Source: Larkinella bovis (GTDB taxonomy: Bacteria > Bacteroidota > Bacteroidia > Cytophagales > Spirosomataceae). Taken from it: 64,000 bases of DNA. The translations under genes were made by a program, and so were the position numbers. Location of the stretch: positions 248,001 through 312,000 of the forward strand of contig NZ_JBHSMA010000003.1 in assembly GCF_042655385.1 (NCBI RefSeq), given 5' to 3'. This document shows positions 26,226 to 35,183 of the stretch, in pieces. Within the stretch, counting starts at the first letter, position 1. Every line of letters begins with the position of its first letter. The notes under the pieces are model-generated. The model saw only the letters and a list, made by a program, of their open reading frames with translations, was not told the origin of the DNA and made no database searches.

Positions 26226-26303
26226 CACAGAGTTGATCGGAGAACAGTAGAGTTAATCAGAGAAAACTCAGATCAACTCTGCTATTCTCTGATTAACTCT
26301 GTG
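26226..26303. repeat. Long inverted repeat between symporter and aldolase genes
   Basis: The 33-base arms 26226-26258 and 26271-26303 pair with 28 Watson-Crick pairs, 3 G-U pairs and 2 mismatches around a 12-base loop. The arms contain CACAGAGTT and AGAGAA words. It sits between two genes of one operon and could attenuate or stabilise part of the message. Confidence 0.7.
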
Positions 26304-26337
26304 AAACGAAAGCAAGGGTTTAGGAATAAAAATTGGG

Positions 26338-27930
26338 TTAGGGTTGAGTAACAGTATTATGGGGTTTAGGAATAGCAGTAGGTTTGTTTCCGCGAAGTTT
26401 GGTAAACAGTAAGCCAACGAGGAAAATCGTCAGTGTGCCGACCACCATGATCATGTTCTGATGAAATGGGCTACGGAGAGCCGCAAACTCGTCCGGAATC
26501 TGGGGCGAAAAGGTCATCCAGACAATCACGACCAAACCGATGACCGTGGCCGTCCAGGCTTCGGTATTACGGGTTTTCCGGGAGATAATGCCCAACAGGA
26601 ACAGTCCCAGCATACCGCCGGCGAAAATACCGGAGAGCATCCACCAGATGTCGAGTACGCTCTTGACGCCGATCATGGCAATCCCGGTGGTCATGCCGAG
26701 TACCCCAAAAACCGTGGTGGCGATGTAGAGCAACCGCAGGGATTGTTTATCGGTTACATCGGGTTTCAGGTACCGTTGGTAAATATCGACCGAGAAAACC
26801 GTCGCCGACGCGTTCATGCTGGAGCTGATGGTACTCATGGCCGCCGACAAAATGGCCGCAACGATCAGGCCCACCAGTCCCGCCGGGACTTTATTCACCA
26901 TGAAATGCGGCATTACCTTATCGCCAAACTCAGCGGGGGTTAGCGTATTGGCCAGTTGCCGAATGGCTTCCGGGCTACCGTTGGGCAGTCGCTCCCCGGC
27001 CACCTGCATCCGAATGGCATCGAGCAGTTCCGGGGTATTCTGGTAGTAGGCGTACAGGCACGAACCGAGGACAAAAAACATCAGCGAAACGGGTACGTAG
27101 AGGTACACGCAGAGCCAGATCGAGCGGGTAGCTTCCTTGATCGAGGTCGTGGTATGATACCGTTGTACGTAATTCTGATCCATCCCGAAGTTGTTCAGGT
27201 TCATGAAAAAACCGTAGAGCAAGACCACCCAGAAGGTCGATTGGGTAAAGTCGGGGGCGTAGCTCCCCAGGCTGAATTTATCGTCGGCCTGGCCAACTTC
27301 GATGATTTTGCTGACGCCACCGGGCATTCCGTCGATAACCAGGTAGAGAATGATGAGCGCCCCGGCGGTTTTGATGACACCCTGCACCACCTCCGTCCAG
27401 ATGACGGCTTCCATGCCGCCCATCACGGTGTACAGGATAATGCAGATCCCGACAACGATCATGATCGTCGCCATCGGATAACCCGTCAACGCCTGTAAAC
27501 TCAGGGCTATGCCGAAAAAGATGGACCCCATGCGGGCCAGTTGGGTGAGCAGAAAACAAACGACGGCGTAGGTCCGGGCCCAGGCCCCAAAGCGGTGTTC
27601 GAGGTGGGTGTAGGCCGATACTTCGCCGGTATGGCGGTAGAAAGGAACGAAAAACCGGGCGGCTACCCAGGCCGAGAGCGGCATGGCCAGACTGAACACA
27701 AAGGAGTTCCAGTTGCTGCCGAACGCCTTGCCGGGAACTCCCAGGAAGGTGTTGCTGCTCAGAAACGTTGCGTAAATCGACAGGCCGATCGCCCAGCCCG
27801 GAATCTTGCCCGAAGCCTTCGTAAACTGGTCGGCACTTTTGTTGTTCCGCGAGAAATAAACCCCCACAGCCACCATCCCGACGAGGTAGGCAGCAATCAC
27901 GAGTAAGTCGATAACGGGCAGGTTTTTCAT
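26338..27930 (-). CDS. Sodium:solute symporter (SSS family)
   Basis: A 530-residue inner-membrane transporter with about 13 hydrophobic helices. The SSS signature region is present in the early half (FLSSNTFLGVPGKAFGSNWN and YTVMGGMEAVIWTEVVQG). The C-terminal half keeps the long helices and short positively charged loops of the family. The gene is read from 27930, next to a divergent AraC-type regulator, and is followed by the aldolase, so it is a strong candidate for sodium-driven uptake of sialic acid. Specificity is inferred. Confidence 0.9.
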   Translation of the reverse strand: MKNLPVIDLLVIAAYLVGMVAVGVYFSRNNKSADQFTKASGKIPGWAIGLSIYATFLSSNTFLGVPGKAFGSNWNSFVFSLAMPLSAWVAARFFVPFYRHTGEVSAYTHLEHRFGAWARTYAVVCFLLTQLARMGSIFFGIALSLQALTGYPMATIMIVVGICIILYTVMGGMEAVIWTEVVQGVIKTAGALIILYLVIDGMPGGVSKIIEVGQADDKFSLGSYAPDFTQSTFWVVLLYGFFMNLNNFGMDQNYVQRYHTTTSIKEATRSIWLCVYLYVPVSLMFFVLGSCLYAYYQNTPELLDAIRMQVAGERLPNGSPEAIRQLANTLTPAEFGDKVMPHFMVNKVPAGLVGLIVAAILSAAMSTISSSMNASATVFSVDIYQRYLKPDVTDKQSLRLLYIATTVFGVLGMTTGIAMIGVKSVLDIWWMLSGIFAGGMLGLFLLGIISRKTRNTEAWTATVIGLVVIVWMTFSPQIPDEFAALRSPFHQNMIMVVGTLTIFLVGLLFTKLRGNKPTAIPKPHNTVTQP

Positions 27931-28134
27931 TCGGGGAATTACGCTAAATTATCAGAATTATTTCAAGTCACGCAACGAAAATAACGGCTTCTTTCTTAGC
28001 TTGCAACCGAGATTTTATAACGGGACAGTTATTTTATGTCATTTTAAGGGCAAAAGTAATACATAAAGGCTCCGTTTTGTTGTGTAGTCTTTGCTAATTA
28101 ATGTACGAATTTATCATAATCGAATTGCTGGCCG

Positions 28135-29001
28135 ATGAAGCCCCATTTTCATAAAGTACCCATCAATGCGCAGGATTCGTTCACGGTCCGGCACGATATC
28201 AAACCCAATTTTGGCAACATCTGGCACTATCATCCGGAGCTGGAATTGCACTATGTGATCCGGGGCGAAGGCGTGCGTTTTATCGGTGATAACGTTAGTA
28301 ATTTTTCGGCGGGCGAGATTCTGCTGGTGGGTGAAAACCTGCCGCATACCTGGCGGTGCAACGAAGCGTATTTACAGGAAAATGCGGACCTGAAAGTGGA
28401 AGCGATTCTGATGCAGTTCCGGCCTGATTGTTTCGGTCGTGATTTCCTGAATCTGGCCGAAACGCAGTCCATCCGGCGCTTGTACGAACGGGCGTTGCGG
28501 GGCTTGCTGATCAAAGGGAAAACCAGTGAAAAAGTAGCGGACCTGCTCTACAGCGCCGTGGAAGCCCGCCCGCTGCAACGGCTGATTATCCTGCTGTCGA
28601 TTCTGGAAATTCTGGCGCAGTCCGACGAACTGGAGACGATTACTTCGGAACAGGTTTTCTACCAGTCGAACGAACTGGAAACCGTGCGGCTCAACAAAGT
28701 GTGCAGTTATACGCTTTCGAATTACGCCAAGGAAATTACACTCGACGAAATCGCGTCGATTGCCAGCCTGAGTGTGACCTCATTTTGCCGGTATTTCAAG
28801 CTAATGACGCACAAAACCTACCACGAATTTCTGACCGAGGTGCGGGTCAGTCACGCGTGCCGGGCGCTGGTCGAAAACAAGTTGAGCGTCGAGATGGTCT
28901 GTTCGGAGAGCGGTTTCAATAACCTGTCAAATTTCTACCGCCATTTCAAGCGCGTCAAAGGCGTCACCCCCCTCGAATACAAACGAAATTATCTTCAGTA
29001 A
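28135..29001 (+). CDS. AraC family transcriptional regulator
   Basis: A 288-residue regulator with an N-terminal cupin sensor (about 1-120; WHYHPELELHYVIRGEG, VGENLPHTW) and a C-terminal AraC DNA-binding domain (about 190-288). The two helix-turn-helix parts are ITLDEIASIASLSVTSFCRY and LSVEMVCSESGFNNLSNFYR, followed by HFKRVKGVTPLEYKR. It is divergent from the symporter-aldolase-fusion group across 204 bases and is the likely activator of it. The ligand is unknown but a sugar acid is plausible. Confidence 0.92.
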   Translation: MKPHFHKVPINAQDSFTVRHDIKPNFGNIWHYHPELELHYVIRGEGVRFIGDNVSNFSAGEILLVGENLPHTWRCNEAYLQENADLKVEAILMQFRPDCFGRDFLNLAETQSIRRLYERALRGLLIKGKTSEKVADLLYSAVEARPLQRLIILLSILEILAQSDELETITSEQVFYQSNELETVRLNKVCSYTLSNYAKEITLDEIASIASLSVTSFCRYFKLMTHKTYHEFLTEVRVSHACRALVENKLSVEMVCSESGFNNLSNFYRHFKRVKGVTPLEYKRNYLQ

Positions 29002-29112
29002 ACCGGATAAAGTTTACGGGGATTCTTCGCAGGGGAATAGCCCGAAATGACCGTAAACCGTATACTGTACACCGAATACTGGATTCCAAAACCCTAAACC
29101 GAAGCCCCTTTA
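29002..29112. repeat. Intergenic mirror-word repeat with CTTCGCAGG core
   Basis: AAAGTTTACGGGGATTC leads into CTTCGCAGGGG, then ACCGTAAACCGTATACTGT words follow. It is a diverged relative of the elements at 2514, 42415 and 49709. Confidence 0.5.
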
Positions 29113-30492
29113 ATGAACGCCCGATTCGGCTGGCTCATTCTGGGTGCGGGCCTGCAAACCTGCGCCCCCAAACCGCCCTTAACCATGCATTTTACCGAAC
29201 ACCAGCTCACGTTTGACACGAAAGGACACACCATTCACAATGCACAGGCGTTTTCGCCCAACGATGAATGGCTCGTTTATGATACCCGGAATGTGGATAC
29301 GGGCATCGGGAGCACCGGGTCGATTGAGATGGTGAACGTCAAAACCGGTGAAAACCGGGTGCTGTACCGAACCGAAAACCAGACCGAATTTGGCCCCGGT
29401 GTGGGGGCGGTTTCGTTTTCGCCCGTTCAAAACCGGGTATTGTTCATCCACGGCGTCCGGAATGCGAACCCGGAAAAACCGTACGGTTTCGCCCGCCGGA
29501 CGGGCGTTGCCATCGACATCGATCAGCCCGGCAAACCCATTTTTCTGGATGCCCGTGATGTTACTCCGCCCTTTACGCCGGGCGCTTTGCGCGGGGGAAC
29601 GCACGCGCACGGCTGGAGCGCCGACGGCCAGTGGATCAGCTTTACGTACAACGATTACGTGCTCGATCAGTTGAGCAAAACCAACCCGGCGGTGCAGGAT
29701 CTGCGCGTGGTGGGGGTGATGGCACCGTTCAGAAACGTAGCGGTTGCCGACGACGGATCGCAGGAAAACAACGCGGGCGAACTGTTTTCGGCCGTGGTAA
29801 CCCGCGTGACGGAGTCGCCCAAACCGGGCAGCGACGAGATCGACAAAGCGTTTGACGAAGGCTGGATTGGCACCAACGGCTATCAAAAACCGGACGGCAG
29901 CTGGCAGAAACGGGCGCTGGCGTTTCAGGGCAACGTGCGAAACAAAGACGGCAAAACCGTAGCCGAAATCTTTGTGGCTGATCTGCCCGGCGACCTGACG
30001 CAGGCCGTTGAGGGCCAGCCGCTGGAAGGCACCGAAACCACCCGGCCCAACCCGCCGAAAGGCGTGCAGCAACGGCGGATTACCTTCACGGAACACGGTG
30101 CCGAGGGGCCGCGTCACTGGCTCCGAACCACGCCCGACGGTTCGCAGATCGGTTTTCTGGCGAAAGACGCCACCGGAACGATTCAACTTTTTAGCGTCTC
30201 GCCCAACGGTGGTTCCATTCGCCAGCTTACCAAACAGCCGTTTTCGATTCAAACCACCTTCAACTTTAGTCCAGATGGCCGCTGGGTGGCCTATGCTGCC
30301 GACAATAGTGTGTTTATCACGGAAGTGGCCACGGGAGAATTCCGACGGTTGACGCCCCGCTCATCGGACGACGAACAGCCCCGTAACGGCATCGTCTGGT
30401 CGAATAAGGGCGACATGATTGGCTATAACCGCTATGTCACGACGGAAAAAGGGCGGTTTTTGCAGTTGTTCGTGCTGACCAGCGCAAAATAA
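29113..30492 (+). CDS. DUF3748 (YidR-like) beta-propeller protein
   Basis: A 459-residue protein of the YidR/DUF3748 family. The short hydrophobic start with a cysteine (GAGLQTCAPKPP) suggests export or lipidation. The core is a TolB-like propeller: AQAFSPNDEWLVYDTRN, RTTPDGSQIGFLAKDATG and FNFSPDGRWVAYAADN are typical blades. The GTHAHGWSADGQWISFTYND block is diagnostic of the family. No catalytic residues can be named. It follows the AraC regulator and could belong to the sugar locus, though the function of the family is not established. Confidence 0.75.
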   Translation: MNARFGWLILGAGLQTCAPKPPLTMHFTEHQLTFDTKGHTIHNAQAFSPNDEWLVYDTRNVDTGIGSTGSIEMVNVKTGENRVLYRTENQTEFGPGVGAVSFSPVQNRVLFIHGVRNANPEKPYGFARRTGVAIDIDQPGKPIFLDARDVTPPFTPGALRGGTHAHGWSADGQWISFTYNDYVLDQLSKTNPAVQDLRVVGVMAPFRNVAVADDGSQENNAGELFSAVVTRVTESPKPGSDEIDKAFDEGWIGTNGYQKPDGSWQKRALAFQGNVRNKDGKTVAEIFVADLPGDLTQAVEGQPLEGTETTRPNPPKGVQQRRITFTEHGAEGPRHWLRTTPDGSQIGFLAKDATGTIQLFSVSPNGGSIRQLTKQPFSIQTTFNFSPDGRWVAYAADNSVFITEVATGEFRRLTPRSSDDEQPRNGIVWSNKGDMIGYNRYVTTEKGRFLQLFVLTSAK

Positions 30493-30577
30493 ACCCCGGC
30501 TTTACCAGGAAGAACCACAGGTCAGAACGGTTTTACAACTCCTTTCCTGACCGGACACCGTAACCCAAAAAACCACC

Positions 30578-31540
30578 ATGAAGCGTAGAGATTTTGTCAG
30601 AACAACGCTGGGCGTATCCTTGCTTAATCCGCTGGAAACGCTGGCGGCCGAGCCGGTAACCTATCTTGAAAGCGAGGACCTCAGTAGACAGGCGGCTCTG
30701 GCCGATGGGTACGCGCTGCATTTTATGGCGCTGGGCGATTGGGGACGGAACGGCGAATACCTGCAACGGGAGGTGGCCCAGCAAATGGGAAAATGGGCGA
30801 GCGAGCACCGGACCAACTTTGTCATTTCGGTCGGCGACAACTTTTATCCCAAGGGGGTGATCAGTGAACACGATCCGCTGTGGCATTACTCCTTTGAAAA
30901 CGTGTATACCGCTCATGATCTGCAATGTGACTGGTATTCCATTCTGGGTAACCATGATTACATGGCCGATCCCGATGCCCAGATCCGGTACAGCAAGATT
31001 AGTCGCCGGTGGCAGATGCCCGCCCGGTATTATTCGAAGGAGCTACGCCTGGGGAAGGAAAACGGGAAATTGCTGCTCGTCATGATCGATACCAACAAGC
31101 TGATTTTCGAAGCCGACAAAGCCGAAGCCGACCAGCAACTCACGTGGCTCAAAACGACTTTACAGCAGGCTTCGCCGGAGGTCAAATGGAAAATAGTGGT
31201 CGGTCACCATCCGTACTATACCGTCGGTCCCCGGATTCAGAATTACGAAACGATGGCGATCCGGGGCGCACTATCCACCATCTTCGAGGAGCAAAAGGTG
31301 GATGTCTACCTTTCCGGGCACGAACATTCGCTCCAGCATTTAAAACCGTCGGGGCATACGCACCAATTTATTTCCGGGGCCGGATCGGAAATCTCCTCGG
31401 TAACGGCCGGAGTTTCATACAGCCGGTTTCAGGCCGCCGAGAACGGTTTTATGTATTTTTCGCTGGATAGCAAACGCCTGAATGTGAAAGCGATCAACCA
31501 GTTGGGCGCTATGCTGTATGAAACGGAATTGACGAAATAG
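30578..31540 (+). CDS. Secreted purple acid phosphatase / metallophosphoesterase (TRAP-like)
   Basis: A 320-residue binuclear metal phosphatase. The N-terminus MKRRDFVRTTLGVSLL is a twin-arginine export signal. All five metal and catalytic motifs are present: LGDWG, GDNFY, GNHD, GHHPYY and GHEH. This set matches the single-domain tartrate-resistant acid phosphatase type rather than plant-type enzymes. It is preceded by a DUF3748 gene 85 bases upstream and followed by hairpins at 31551-31652 that may act as terminators. It probably releases phosphate from external esters. Confidence 0.9.
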   Translation: MKRRDFVRTTLGVSLLNPLETLAAEPVTYLESEDLSRQAALADGYALHFMALGDWGRNGEYLQREVAQQMGKWASEHRTNFVISVGDNFYPKGVISEHDPLWHYSFENVYTAHDLQCDWYSILGNHDYMADPDAQIRYSKISRRWQMPARYYSKELRLGKENGKLLLVMIDTNKLIFEADKAEADQQLTWLKTTLQQASPEVKWKIVVGHHPYYTVGPRIQNYETMAIRGALSTIFEEQKVDVYLSGHEHSLQHLKPSGHTHQFISGAGSEISSVTAGVSYSRFQAAENGFMYFSLDSKRLNVKAINQLGAMLYETELTK

Positions 31541-31550
31541 CCTGGCCGCT

Positions 31551-31652
31551 GATCGGGATTTTCGGTCGCTGATCGGGCTTTCTGAATCCCGATCGAACCT
31601 GCTGCGGATTTTAAATCCGCGACAGTTGTGGTCTGGATTTCAAATCCAGACC
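31551..31652. repeat. Three hairpins in tandem
   Basis: GATCGGGATT (31551-31560) pairs with AATCCCGATC (31585-31594); GCGGATT-TTA-AATCCGC occupies 31604-31620; GGTCTGGATTT-C-AAATCCAGACC occupies 31630-31652. All share GGATTT/AAATCC centres. They fill the gap between two convergent genes and may end both transcripts. Confidence 0.65.
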
Positions 31653-31685
31653 AGCGGTCCAGCGGTAGACAAATCCTGACCAGTA

Positions 31686-32990
31686 TTACGGTTTGGCGTG
31701 TCGCATTTCCAGCCCCACCGACGTTCGGGGTTTAAAGCCCGCCCAGGGGGCAGCGTTGGCGTTTTCCGGAACATCCAGGTACTTGCCGTAGTCCAGCCCT
31801 TTCAGGTGAATGCCCAGAAAGGCGGTGACAAAATGCTGGTTGATGTTGTTGATCCGGCGCTCGTTCCAGGCGGGTTCCGAAAAATGCTGGTAATCGTCGA
31901 GAAAACCGGGTTTCAGCGTAGCCGCCGGGGGCGGATTGGGGGCCACGTTGTGCCGGGCATTCACATACGTCAGCAAATACCGGTCGGCGTTGACAGCCCC
32001 GTCGTAAATAGCTTTAATTCCTTTTTCGTAGCCCGATACATCATCCTGGCTGCCGGCCACCAACAGAATCGGGCGGGTCAGTCCCAGGAGTCCTTCGGCA
32101 TCCCAAACGCCCCGTTCCATGCCCCAGGGCGCAAAGGCCACCACGGCTTTGATGCGCGGGTCCTGCGAAGCCTTGTAGTCGGGGGCGCTGCTGGTCCGGC
32201 TTTGTAGGGCCGTACTTCCGCCCGTCAACTGGCCGAAAAATTTAACAGCCTGGGCACTGTACCCCGCTCCGATCACATTGAGGGCTCCGTAACCACCCAT
32301 CGAATAGCCAATCAGCCCGGTTTTATCGGTATCGACCAGTCCGGCCAGAAAACCGTTGGCGGTTTTGGCGCTCAGCCGCGCTAGTTCATTCAGCACGAAC
32401 AAATCATCGAGCGACCGGTTGAGCAGCGTACTCGGAAAACCGCTCAGGTCGCGGTAGGTCGATTCGGTATGGTCGATGGCCACGACCACGTAGCCTTTCG
32501 ACGCCAGGTTTTCGGTCAGGTAAGTCAGTAACAACCGGGAACCGGGATAGCCGTGGGAGACAATCACCAGCGGATAGGGGCCTCCGCTGCGGTCGGGTTC
32601 GGCGTTACGCAGGGCCCGACCGTCGAATGTAAACGGCACTAGCGGTCGTTTGGGGTCGTTGGCGCGGCCCAGCACCTCTTCGTAGGTAACGAGCTGCGTT
32701 TGTCCCGTCCGGACTTGGACCGGATACCAGACCTCGAGTGTCAGCGGGCGGTCGTACAGCGGGCTTTTTCCGTCTTTGGTGTGGAGGACATCCACCTGGG
32801 CCGGATGAACCACTTTCAGCGTCTGAACACCCACGGCATACGCACCCCGGGGGGCCAGTTCGGGTGCATCGGGTAACAAATCACCGGGCAGAAAGGCCTC
32901 AGCTTTGGGCTGGGCGCTGGTCAGAAAAGCGATGCCCAGGAACAGAAAAAGTAGCAGGTGTTTCAAGGTTGGAATGGAAAAGGTCGTCAA
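31686..32990 (-). CDS. Secreted alpha/beta hydrolase (PAF-acetylhydrolase-like)
   Basis: A 434-residue exported serine hydrolase. The signal peptide ends near FLTSAQ. LVIVSHGYPGSRLL is the oxyanion strand and GYSMGGYG the nucleophile elbow, with the acid and base in ILLVAGSQDDVSGY and YVNARHNVAP. LEVWYPVQ near the start and the long N-terminal extension match the platelet-activating-factor acetylhydrolase/dienelactone group. The C-terminal region NINQHFVTAFLGIHLKG is a helix pair common in this family. Substrate unknown, probably an ester or lipid. Confidence 0.8.
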   Translation of the reverse strand: MTTFSIPTLKHLLLFLFLGIAFLTSAQPKAEAFLPGDLLPDAPELAPRGAYAVGVQTLKVVHPAQVDVLHTKDGKSPLYDRPLTLEVWYPVQVRTGQTQLVTYEEVLGRANDPKRPLVPFTFDGRALRNAEPDRSGGPYPLVIVSHGYPGSRLLLTYLTENLASKGYVVVAIDHTESTYRDLSGFPSTLLNRSLDDLFVLNELARLSAKTANGFLAGLVDTDKTGLIGYSMGGYGALNVIGAGYSAQAVKFFGQLTGGSTALQSRTSSAPDYKASQDPRIKAVVAFAPWGMERGVWDAEGLLGLTRPILLVAGSQDDVSGYEKGIKAIYDGAVNADRYLLTYVNARHNVAPNPPPAATLKPGFLDDYQHFSEPAWNERRINNINQHFVTAFLGIHLKGLDYGKYLDVPENANAAPWAGFKPRTSVGLEMRHAKP

Positions 32991-33115
32991 CTAAAGCCGG
33001 TTTTCGGCACCTGTAAATAAGGCTGATTTTGGGAAAATAGCATCAAACTAGCGATGAATATTTTTGGTTGGCAGAACCGGTTCGGGGTAGCTTGAATACT
33101 TTGGTGGAGTAAAGG

Positions 33116-33841
33116 TTAGTGTGCTATTTCCTTTAATTTCAAGGCATTGCGTACCGCATTGCCGTCGCCATCGTTGTTGAAGTAGACATACACTTCCTTG
33201 CCCATGCCGGTCCATTCGCCGATGCGGTTGGCCCACCAGTGAAGGTCGGCATCGGAATACGAACCGCCGTACAGATGGTGTGGGTCGGGACCGTGCATCC
33301 GGACATACACAAACGGGGCCGTAGCCCGCAGAATACAGGGCAAATTAGCACCACTCATGATGCAGTAAGCGGCCCCGTGTTTTTCCAGCAACCGGAACGT
33401 TTCGTCGTTGTGCCAGCTCAGGTGCCGGAATTCGACCGCGATTTTCAGCCAGTCGGGAACCTGTTCCAGAAAGTAGGCCAGGCGCTCGTAATCATAGGCC
33501 AGATGGGGTGACAGTTGCACCAGCAAAACCGCCTGTTTCTCCCGCAACGCATGCCAGCAGGTTTTAATGCGCTCAAGCCAGGCTTCCGGTGCGTAGAGCT
33601 TTTTGGCGTGCGTGAGGCCGCGCGGGGCTTTGACGGTCAGCCGGAAACCGTCGGGCAGGCGGGCACGCCAGCCGGCAAAGGTGCTGAGCTGGGGCCAGCG
33701 GTAAAAACTGCTGTTCAGTTCGACGGTTTGAAAGGCCTGGACATAATAGGCCAGCCGGTCGTGAACCGGGGTATTGGGCGGATACAGAACGCCCTGCCAG
33801 TGGTCGTAACTCCAGCCCGATGTGCCAATGTGAATGCTCAT
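33116..33841 (-). CDS. DUF72 (YecE-like) family protein
   Basis: A 241-residue TIM-barrel protein of the widespread YecE/DUF72 family. GTSGWSYDHW at the N-terminus and NSSFYRWP are the defining segments, together with VYVRMHGP and VYVYFNNDGDGNAVRNAL at the end. The biochemical role of the family has not been settled. It stands alone with small gaps to both neighbours; the next upstream gene on the same strand is the metallo-beta-lactamase-fold protein, 42 bases away. Confidence 0.9.
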   Translation of the reverse strand: MSIHIGTSGWSYDHWQGVLYPPNTPVHDRLAYYVQAFQTVELNSSFYRWPQLSTFAGWRARLPDGFRLTVKAPRGLTHAKKLYAPEAWLERIKTCWHALREKQAVLLVQLSPHLAYDYERLAYFLEQVPDWLKIAVEFRHLSWHNDETFRLLEKHGAAYCIMSGANLPCILRATAPFVYVRMHGPDPHHLYGGSYSDADLHWWANRIGEWTGMGKEVYVYFNNDGDGNAVRNALKLKEIAH

Positions 33842-33883
33842 ATGCTCCTCGACACTAGCAAAACGGACTGGAAACGGTTTTGT

Positions 33884-35137
33884 TTACCGCGACTGGTACG
33901 GGCCGTGTACGGCTTTGACCCGGAACGACTCGTCATTATCCTCCAGAATGATCACCCGGTAGGTGTCGCCCCCCGGATCGACCCGCACCAGCACGTGCCC
34001 GGAATCGCTTTTCAGGCGGTTTAATAACTCGCCGATCACCAGTTTATTGGCTTCCAGCATATGCGTCGCAAACACATCGCGCTCGCCGGGATAGACCTGC
34101 TGCGAGTAAATCCGGGCCAGCACGTCATGCCCCGGATGGTCGGAGGACCAGACCGGGATCACCAGCACCCGGGGCCGCAGGCTGCCGAGCAGAAAACCAT
34201 TCTGCGAATCGCGATTGCCGTGGTGATCCAGGAGCTGGACTTCCACCGGCCCGACTGCCTGCGCCACCGGTGTTTCGACATCGTGCCACGAAGGCGCGCC
34301 GAAGGGCACAACTCCCGGAATGTCGCCCCCCGAAAAATAATCGAATTTGCCGTAGCTCAGCCGCAGGGCCATGCTGCACATATTTTCGTTCGGATACTGG
34401 TTGGGCGGCAGTGAGTTGAGGTCCGGAAAATGTTGCCGCGTGACCGTCCCGACGCCCGTCCAGATTTCGCCGTTGACGGCCAGGTTCCGGATTTCGAACT
34501 TGTCCCGGTATGGGGCCGGTTTTCGCAGCAACTGAATCTGGTCGTTGCGGCCCGGTTGCAGGCGCTCCACGCTGACGCCCTTTTGCTTCGTTTGCCAGTC
34601 CAGAAACAGGCGGTAATTTTTTACGAGCGGGTCCTGGTCAAAGGAGCGGGGATAGTTATAATCCGGCCAGCCCCGGTCGATGATTTTACGGAATGGGATG
34701 TGTTCGGCCACTTCCGTAACGCCGGTCAGCACGTACGTACCGGCGGCCGCTTTTTTGGACGTCGCCGAAGGCGCTCCCATGTGATCGTCGTGGAAGTGGG
34801 TCATGATGGCATAATCGATAGCCGGATCTGAGCGGAAACTCAGGGCTTTGCGGGCGTAGCGGGCAATCCACTCCCCGGCATGGCGGTCGGCATTGGGTTT
34901 GGCGGGCGTATTGCGCGGACTCAGCGTGCGTGGGGCGGTGGGGTCCAGTTGGCCGGCATCGATCAGGGCCGTGGTGCCGTCGGGCAGAATCAGAAAAGCC
35001 GCATTTCCCCGCCCGGTATTGATCTGGTGAATGTCGAGATACCCTTCCTGCCAGACCGGGAGCGGCTGGCCGACCTGCTGGGCGTGACTGGCGAGTTGGA
35101 TAAGCGTCAGGAAAACAAGTAGATAAGGTCTTTTCAT
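33884..35137 (-). CDS. Secreted metallo-beta-lactamase-fold hydrolase
   Basis: A 417-residue exported protein of the MBL fold. The signal peptide is in MKRPYLLVFLTLIQLASHAQ. The metal site is MTHFHDDHMGAP (HxHxDH) with further ligands in LLDHHGNRDS and VWSSDHPGHD. The N-terminal QINTGRGNAAFLILPDGTTALIDAG is the family's first strands, and its shape resembles ComEC/Rec2-type MBL domains without the membrane channel. Substrate cannot be predicted. The gene is followed by DUF72. Confidence 0.8.
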   Translation of the reverse strand: MKRPYLLVFLTLIQLASHAQQVGQPLPVWQEGYLDIHQINTGRGNAAFLILPDGTTALIDAGQLDPTAPRTLSPRNTPAKPNADRHAGEWIARYARKALSFRSDPAIDYAIMTHFHDDHMGAPSATSKKAAAGTYVLTGVTEVAEHIPFRKIIDRGWPDYNYPRSFDQDPLVKNYRLFLDWQTKQKGVSVERLQPGRNDQIQLLRKPAPYRDKFEIRNLAVNGEIWTGVGTVTRQHFPDLNSLPPNQYPNENMCSMALRLSYGKFDYFSGGDIPGVVPFGAPSWHDVETPVAQAVGPVEVQLLDHHGNRDSQNGFLLGSLRPRVLVIPVWSSDHPGHDVLARIYSQQVYPGERDVFATHMLEANKLVIGELLNRLKSDSGHVLVRVDPGGDTYRVIILEDNDESFRVKAVHGPYQSR

Positions 35138-35183
35138 AGGGGATGGATATTCTCTGCTCAACTCCGCGTAACAACTAACTTCT

